Assembly: GCA_039814715.1 (NCBI GenBank)
Contig: JBCCAR010000005.1
Span: forward strand, 48,796 to 112,795
Reading direction: 5' to 3'
DNA from: CAKZYD01 sp039814715
GTDB lineage: Bacteria; Pseudomonadota; Alphaproteobacteria; Sphingomonadales; CAKZYD01
Length of the DNA: 64,000 nucleotides
Every line of letters begins with the position of its first letter. Within the stretch, counting starts at the first letter, position 1. The notes beneath the pieces were generated by a model that searched no databases, had not been told where the DNA came from, and was given only the letters and a program-made list of their open reading frames with translations. This document shows positions 59,206-64,000 of the stretch, piece by piece. The translations under genes and the position numbers were made by a program.

Positions 59206-61965
59206 TAGGAACTCTGAAATAACGGCGCAGGCTTCATCCAAGGGAATACGCTGGATATCCACGTCGTTTGGAAAACCTGAAAACAGCCGCGTTGGGGCGG
59301 CGGGGTCTAGCAGGACGAAGACACCGCGGTCGGTGGAGCGGCGGATGAGGCGGCCATAGGCTTGGATGAGTTTAAACCGGGCCAGCATGTCGTCATAGCT
59401 GCGGCCACCGAAGGCGGAGCGGCGCGCGCGGTGCAAAATGGTTGGCCGCGGCCAGGGGACCCTGTCCATCACAATCAGCCGCAGCGCGGGGCCGGGCACA
59501 TCTATGCCGTCGCGCAAAGCATCTGTGCCAAGGAGGCAGCTATCAATGTCTTCGCGAAACATATCAATCAAAGCGCCGGGATCCATGGGGTCCACATGCT
59601 GGGCATAAAGCGGTAGGTCCTTCGCTAGCAAGTCCTCAAACAGGGCGGCATGCACGCGCGAGAGGCGCGCAATGGCTGTGAACAGGCCCAGCGCGCCGCC
59701 GCCAGAGGCGAGAAACAGCTGGCGATAGGCATGGGCGACGCGGGCGCTGTCTTGTTTGTCCACATCGGTCACCACGATCAGGCGTGTGTGGCCTGCATAG
59801 TCAAAGGGCGATGTGGCCGAGAAGCGTTTTGCTGGCAAAATGAGATGCTGGGCGCCAGTGCGCACATCTGCGGCGCGCCAGGCGTCATCTTCCAGCTCTT
59901 CTTCTTGCGGGAGCTTGTCGCGCAACGTGGCAGAGGTCATGAGAACGCCATGCGTGTTCTTCAGCGCGAGCTCAGCGAAAGGCTTGGTTGGATCAATGAA
60001 GTGGCGGCGCAGACCGACATCCACATCGCGGCCATACAGTCGCGCTAACGAGAGCCAATCAACCACAGTGTCATCAGCTGGCATGCCAAGCGATGTCAGC
60101 ATTTGGCACCAGGCATCGACAGCGCCAACCCGGAAATCCAGCAGCCGCAAAAGCCCGTCCATGCGCGCGCTGTCTTCCCGGCCGATGGCGTTGCGCTCGT
60201 CTTCATCCTCCGGCGGGGCCAGCGCAGCCATGAGCGCCAGCAGCGGTTGGCGCAGGCCATTGAGCGCCTCTAGGAGCGCGGCGCTGGTCTCTACAAGCGC
60301 GGGCGTGGGCGCCGTGACCGAGGCTTCAAGATCATAGGGTCCCGGCTGAGCGCGCGCGAGGATTTGCGCGCGCGCGGCGGTGAGGAACGCTTCGGCAGGC
60401 CCAAAACTTGCATCCTCTCGCAACCGAGCAAGCCAGCCCTCATTTGGCAAAAAGCGCGCCGCATCCAGCGCAGCGTTCAGGGCGCCAGCCATATCCTTGT
60501 TATCATAAGTTAAATCGCCCAGCCGCGCATCGAGCCCGCGGCCCCGGCGTTTGCTATCGCTGCCCAGCAGCCAGCGGCGCAGGTCCGCCATTTCCTGGCC
60601 GGACAGATAGGCGCAGAAGGCGCTGTCGGCAGCATCAAAGACATGATGGGCTTCATCAAAGACGATGCGTGTTGGCATGGCGCGGGCATCACTGGCGCGC
60701 GCGGCCTGGACCATGACCACCGCGTGATTGGCGATCACGATATCGGCCCGGGCGCTCTTGCGCTGGGCATGTTCAACGAAGCAGCGCCGATAATGCCGGC
60801 AGGCACTGTAAATGCACTCGCCGCGCCGGTCTGTGAGGCTTGCTGCCCGGTTAGAGCCAAATTGCGCGGCCAGCCATGCAGGAAAGTCCCCGCCAACCAA
60901 ATCCCCATCGCGGCTCGCCAGCATCCAGCGCGCCACCAGCCCGATGAGCACGGCATCAGATGACCTAGCTGCCCCGCCTTTGGCATAGGACAGCGCTTCT
61001 TCCATGTTGAGCATGCACAGATAATTCTCCCGCCCCTTGCGCACCACCAGCTTGCGGCGGCGGTCCAGATAGAACGGCGTGAGCTCTTGATCGATTTGGC
61101 GCTGCAAGGCGCGGGTATAAGTGGCAATCCAAACAGGGCCTTCGGCCTCGTGCGACCAGCGGGCGGCAGCAGCGGCATAGCCTAGCGTCTTGCCAATGCC
61201 GGTACCTGCTTCACTGAGCAAGACATTGGGCGCATCCTCCTGAGTGCGCGGCGCAAAGGCATGCACACTGGCTTTTGCATAGGCGCGCTGGCCTTCGCGG
61301 TCTTCTGCGCCTTTGGGCAGAAAGGCGGATAGCTGGGCCAGGACATCCTCTTCGTCCAGCACGACATCGCGCGCAGGCGGCGGCGGCGGCTCGCTCTCCC
61401 ACTGGGGCAGCACATCAAAGATGGGGCGGCGATCCTCCTTCATGGCGCTGGCGGTGCCCATAAGCCAGGTACCCCAGGGCCAGCTGGCCTGCGCCATGAG
61501 CATGGCGAGCGATGAAAACCCTGCCCGGTATCGATAGGTTGGCGCTAGCGGGGCCTGCAGCAGCTGCCGGGCCGCCACGCGCAGGAATAACAGAGCGTCA
61601 TCGCCCGGCTGGGGCGCTGGTAAGCCTAATAGCTGGGCAAGGCCGCGCGGTGTTGGTGTGAACAGCTGCGCAGGCAGCACATAAGCGGCAAGCTCAAGCA
61701 CATCCAAGCAATGCTCGGTCTGAACGTTCAGCAGCCGCCCCGCCCAGCTACGCGCGCAGATGAGGTGCGGCGCGGCAGACAGGCGGCGGGCTGTGTCATC
61801 CAAGCTCTCGTGGGTAAACTCCCCATGCTCATCCAAAAAGCGCCCGCCACTGCGCGTCACCTGCGCCACCGGCAAGGTCTTGAGCCGTTCAAGCGGATCA
61901 GAAAAGGCCGCAACGTCGCTCACACAAAGGCCCCTAACGCGATCGTGACATCGCGGTGATTGCAT
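59203..61965 (-). CDS. DinG-type ATP-dependent DNA helicase
   Basis: This 920-aa superfamily 2 helicase of the XPD/DinG class unwinds DNA 5'-3' in repair. Walker A is SEAGTGIGKTLGYAAAAA (about residues 255-272), and Walker B is VFDEAHHVFD (about 438). Four cysteines between motifs Ia and II (CMLN, then GECIYSACRHYRRCF) could hold a 4Fe-4S cluster. Motif VI is AYGRLIRRSTDRGVF near the C-terminus. I start at the ATG 61963-61965, since the open frame upstream to 62133 lacks conserved features; a GTG start at 61921-61923 is an alternative. It is divergent from lysK with 83 bp between starts. Confidence 0.88.
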   Translation of the reverse strand: MQSPRCHDRVRGLCVSDVAAFSDPLERLKTLPVAQVTRSGGRFLDEHGEFTHESLDDTARRLSAAPHLICARSWAGRLLNVQTEHCLDVLELAAYVLPAQLFTPTPRGLAQLLGLPAPQPGDDALLFLRVAARQLLQAPLAPTYRYRAGFSSLAMLMAQASWPWGTWLMGTASAMKEDRRPIFDVLPQWESEPPPPPARDVVLDEEDVLAQLSAFLPKGAEDREGQRAYAKASVHAFAPRTQEDAPNVLLSEAGTGIGKTLGYAAAAARWSHEAEGPVWIATYTRALQRQIDQELTPFYLDRRRKLVVRKGRENYLCMLNMEEALSYAKGGAARSSDAVLIGLVARWMLASRDGDLVGGDFPAWLAAQFGSNRAASLTDRRGECIYSACRHYRRCFVEHAQRKSARADIVIANHAVVMVQAARASDARAMPTRIVFDEAHHVFDAADSAFCAYLSGQEMADLRRWLLGSDSKRRGRGLDARLGDLTYDNKDMAGALNAALDAARFLPNEGWLARLREDASFGPAEAFLTAARAQILARAQPGPYDLEASVTAPTPALVETSAALLEALNGLRQPLLALMAALAPPEDEDERNAIGREDSARMDGLLRLLDFRVGAVDAWCQMLTSLGMPADDTVVDWLSLARLYGRDVDVGLRRHFIDPTKPFAELALKNTHGVLMTSATLRDKLPQEEELEDDAWRAADVRTGAQHLILPAKRFSATSPFDYAGHTRLIVVTDVDKQDSARVAHAYRQLFLASGGGALGLFTAIARLSRVHAALFEDLLAKDLPLYAQHVDPMDPGALIDMFREDIDSCLLGTDALRDGIDVPGPALRLIVMDRVPWPRPTILHRARRSAFGGRSYDDMLARFKLIQAYGRLIRRSTDRGVFVLLDPAAPTRLFSGFPNDVDIQRIPLDEACAVISEFL

Positions 61966-62048
61966 GGGGCGCCGCGCTTCGTTAGAGGGAAGGCGGTAAC
62001 CCGTAGCTGAGCGTGTGAAAGAGACATGAGCACGCCTTTTTGTGATGG

Positions 62049-63671
62049 ATGGAGAGCCACTTGGCAACCGCGCCTGCAATCGACCGTGATATTGCTTTAA
62101 CCTCAAACGCTTGGCCGTTTCAGGAAGCAGCAAAGCTGGTCAAACGCTTTGCCAAAAAGCCGCCGCGCGATGGGGTTGTGCTGTTTGAGACTGGCTATGG
62201 CCCCTCCGGCCTGCCCCATATCGGCACCTTTGGCGAAGTGGCGCGTACATCCATGGTGCGCCATGCCTTTACCGTGCTGTCGGACCTGCCGACCAAGCTG
62301 ATCTGCTTTTCAGACGATATGGACGGCCTGCGCAAGGTGCCTACCAATGTGCCTGGCCAGGACGAGATGGCGCAGCACCTCAATAAACCCCTGACCCAGG
62401 TGCCCGACCCCTTTGGGACACATCCCAGCTTTGGCGAACACAACAACGCGCGGCTGATGGCGTTTCTCGATCAGTTTGGCTTTGACTATGACTTCCGCTC
62501 GGCCACGACCTGCTATCAAGCTGGCGACTTTGACGAGACGCTGCTGGCCATGCTTAGCGCCTATGACAGGGTAATGACCGTGATCCTGCCCACGCTTGGG
62601 GAAGAGCGGCGCAAAACCTATTCGCCGTTCCTGCCTGTGTGCCCAAAGACCGGCCATGTCCTGCAAGTCCCGATGATTAAGCGCGATGTCGCCGCTGGCA
62701 CTGTCACCTATATTGACCCCAATGATGGGGAAGAGATGACCACGGCTGTGACTGGCGGAGCGTGCAAACTGCAATGGAAAGCCGATTGGGCGATGCGCTG
62801 GGTGGCGCTGGGTGTTGATTATGAAATGGCGGGCAAAGACCTGATCGATTCGGTCAATCTGTCGTCTAAAATCGCACGCGCGCTTGGCGCCCAGCCGCCG
62901 GAGGGCTTTAATTATGAGCTCTTCTTGGACGACAAAGGCGAGAAGATCTCCAAATCCAAAGGCAATGGCCTGACCATTGAAGACTGGCTGCGCTATGCAA
63001 CTGAAGAGAGCTTGTCACTGTACATGTATAGCGCGCCGCGGAAGGCAAAGCGGCTGTATTTTGATGTGATCCCCAAAGCCGTGGATGAGTATTACAGCCA
63101 TATCAACGGCTTTTGGAAGCTGGCGGAGGCAGGCGACCAAACCAAGCTGGCTGCGAACCCGGCCTATCACATCCATAGCGGCAATCCGCCGAAAGAGATA
63201 CCGGCCATCAGCTTTGCCCTGCTTTTGAACCTGGTCAGTGCAGCCAATGCGGAAAACGCAGAGACGCTCTGGGGCTTTATTGCCCGCTATGCGCCTGGGG
63301 CGACACCGCAGAACGAGCCGGAACTTGGTAATCTGGTGGTCCGTGCTCTTGCTTATTATGAGGACTTTGTGAAACCTACAAAGGCCTTCCGCCAGCCTAC
63401 GCCTGAAGAACGCGTTGCCATGGAAGACCTGATTGGCCAATTAGAAGCCCTGCCTGAGCACGCTGACGCAGAGGCGCTGCAAAGCGCTGTGTTCGCAGCA
63501 GGCCGTGAGAATGGGTTCGAGAATTTGCGGGACTGGTTTAAGGCGCTGTACGAGTGTTTGCTCGGCCAAAGCCAAGGACCGCGCATGGGGGGCTTTATCA
63601 TGCTTTACGGAAAGGCCGAGACCATTGCGCTCCTCAAAGATAGTTTGGATGGCAAGCTGGCGGCTGCTTAG
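62049..63671 (+). CDS. lysK: Lysyl-tRNA synthetase, class I
   Basis: This 540-aa class I enzyme charges tRNA-Lys; archaea, spirochaetes and most alphaproteobacteria use this form instead of the class II LysS. The nucleotide motifs are GPSGLPHIGTFGEV (HIGH-type, about residues 51-64) and KISKSKGNGLT (KMSKS-type, about 300). The zinc-like and stem-contact regions are not as clear. The start is the ATG at 62049, but a TTG at 62061 has a GGAGAG ribosome site 7 bases upstream and may be used. A secreted protein gene starts inside the last 23 bp. Confidence 0.95.
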   Translation: MESHLATAPAIDRDIALTSNAWPFQEAAKLVKRFAKKPPRDGVVLFETGYGPSGLPHIGTFGEVARTSMVRHAFTVLSDLPTKLICFSDDMDGLRKVPTNVPGQDEMAQHLNKPLTQVPDPFGTHPSFGEHNNARLMAFLDQFGFDYDFRSATTCYQAGDFDETLLAMLSAYDRVMTVILPTLGEERRKTYSPFLPVCPKTGHVLQVPMIKRDVAAGTVTYIDPNDGEEMTTAVTGGACKLQWKADWAMRWVALGVDYEMAGKDLIDSVNLSSKIARALGAQPPEGFNYELFLDDKGEKISKSKGNGLTIEDWLRYATEESLSLYMYSAPRKAKRLYFDVIPKAVDEYYSHINGFWKLAEAGDQTKLAANPAYHIHSGNPPKEIPAISFALLLNLVSAANAENAETLWGFIARYAPGATPQNEPELGNLVVRALAYYEDFVKPTKAFRQPTPEERVAMEDLIGQLEALPEHADAEALQSAVFAAGRENGFENLRDWFKALYECLLGQSQGPRMGGFIMLYGKAETIALLKDSLDGKLAAA

Positions 63672-64000
63672 CGGGCTTTTGCTCGTTGCAGCGCTGACCG
63701 CCAGCGCCCACGCAAAAACTGCGACACAGCTTCAAGCCGAAGGGGCCTGGCAAGAGGCCATCACGCAGGGCCGCTTAGAAGGCGACCGTGATGGTTTGAT
63801 TGCTGCAGCTAAAGCTGGGTTATTCCTGGCCGCGTATCAATTGACCGATAAGGACGAGGCGCTGACCTTGCTTGAAGAGGCGATCAGTGATGCGGAAACA
63901 GCCGTCTCCTTTGATGACACGAACAATGATGCGAACCTGCAGCTTGCCATCGCAGAAGGATATCTCGCGCGCATAAAGACGTCGCCCAAGCGGGCCAAAG
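63649..64000 (+). CDS. Secreted protein with TPR-like helices, partial (right edge)
   Basis: This frame begins with ATG at 63649-63651, overlapping the lysK stop by 23 bp, and runs off the window after about 117 codons. It has a signal peptide (MASWRLLSGLLLVAALTASA, HA/KT), then Gln/Ala-rich alpha-helical sequence (LQAEGAWQEAITQGRLEGDR, LFLAAYQLTDKDEALTLLEE) like a tetratricopeptide fold. It is likely translationally coupled to lysK. Family unknown because the C-terminus is not visible. Confidence 0.6.
   Translation, partial: MASWRLLSGLLLVAALTASAHAKTATQLQAEGAWQEAITQGRLEGDRDGLIAAAKAGLFLAAYQLTDKDEALTLLEEAISDAETAVSFDDTNNDANLQLAIAEGYLARIKTSPKRAK

Overview
The window is a 64 kb piece of an alphaproteobacterial chromosome, moderately GC-rich and densely coded. 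Support for this comes from a class I lysyl-tRNA synthetase, the order dnaK-dnaJ-dapB, hrcA-grpE, a metX-metW pair, small alphaproteobacterial families (DUF2125, DUF2244, NDUFA9-like SDR) and a CtrA-type TTAA-N7-TTAA site. The dimorphic Hyphomonadaceae/Maricaulales/Caulobacterales area is my best guess, but this is inference. Most of the window is ordinary core metabolism and housekeeping.

Layout. 0-3.2 kb: a ferric iron ABC importer (fbpA partial, fbpC, divergent fbpB) with a Fur-box-like site before fbpA. 3.2-5.4 kb: tRNA-Leu(CAG), an NDUFA9-like reductase and uppP. 5.6-11.6 kb: gltD-gltB (GOGAT). 11.6-14.2 kb: the rph-rdgB-hemW operon, read leftward. 14.2-19.3 kb: a His/Met-rich outer-membrane protein, hrcA-grpE, an ABM-domain enzyme, an MFS exporter and a PCuAC copper chaperone. 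19.5-27.4 kb: dnaK, dnaJ, dapB, DUF2244, nth, a lipoprotein, EI24, adenosine kinase and YbaN. 27.4-31.5 kb: a DUF1570-like gluzincin and a TonB receptor. 31.5-39.5 kb: glpD, cysNC, phaR, a 53-aa ORF coupled to a short PhaC-like hydrolase, a thiolase and a methyltransferase. 39.5-43.2 kb: a duplicated-domain secreted protein and metXW.

43.2-44.3 kb is a small AT-rich accessory patch with a coiled-coil ORF, a frameshifted membrane/PH-like gene and a possible 44-aa hydrophobic peptide. 44.4-48.5 kb: hisC-tyrA, DUF2125, ChaC and hsp20. 48.56-48.82 kb is a 268-bp MITE-like element with nearly perfect 35-bp terminal inverted repeats and two nested hairpins. Its left end carries a good sigma-32-like promoter facing hsp20. 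48.9-54.0 kb is a ParA-like ATPase / RHH protein / TPR-SPOR lipoprotein operon, divergent from a SEL1-SPOR protein, with a CtrA-type box between them. 54.0-57.6 kb is an Mla lipid transport operon (mlaE-F-D plus a PqiC-type lipoprotein). The end holds an unknown membrane protein, palindromic repeats, a DinG-like helicase, lysK and a partial secreted protein.

The most noteworthy items are the MITE-like element with a possible promoter for hsp20 (and its solo end at the dinG stop codon), the ParA/RHH/SPOR locus with a CtrA box, the 53-aa ORF coupled to the PhaC-like gene, and the AT-rich patch with a one-base frameshift. I found no CRISPR array, prophage, transposase gene or rRNA.
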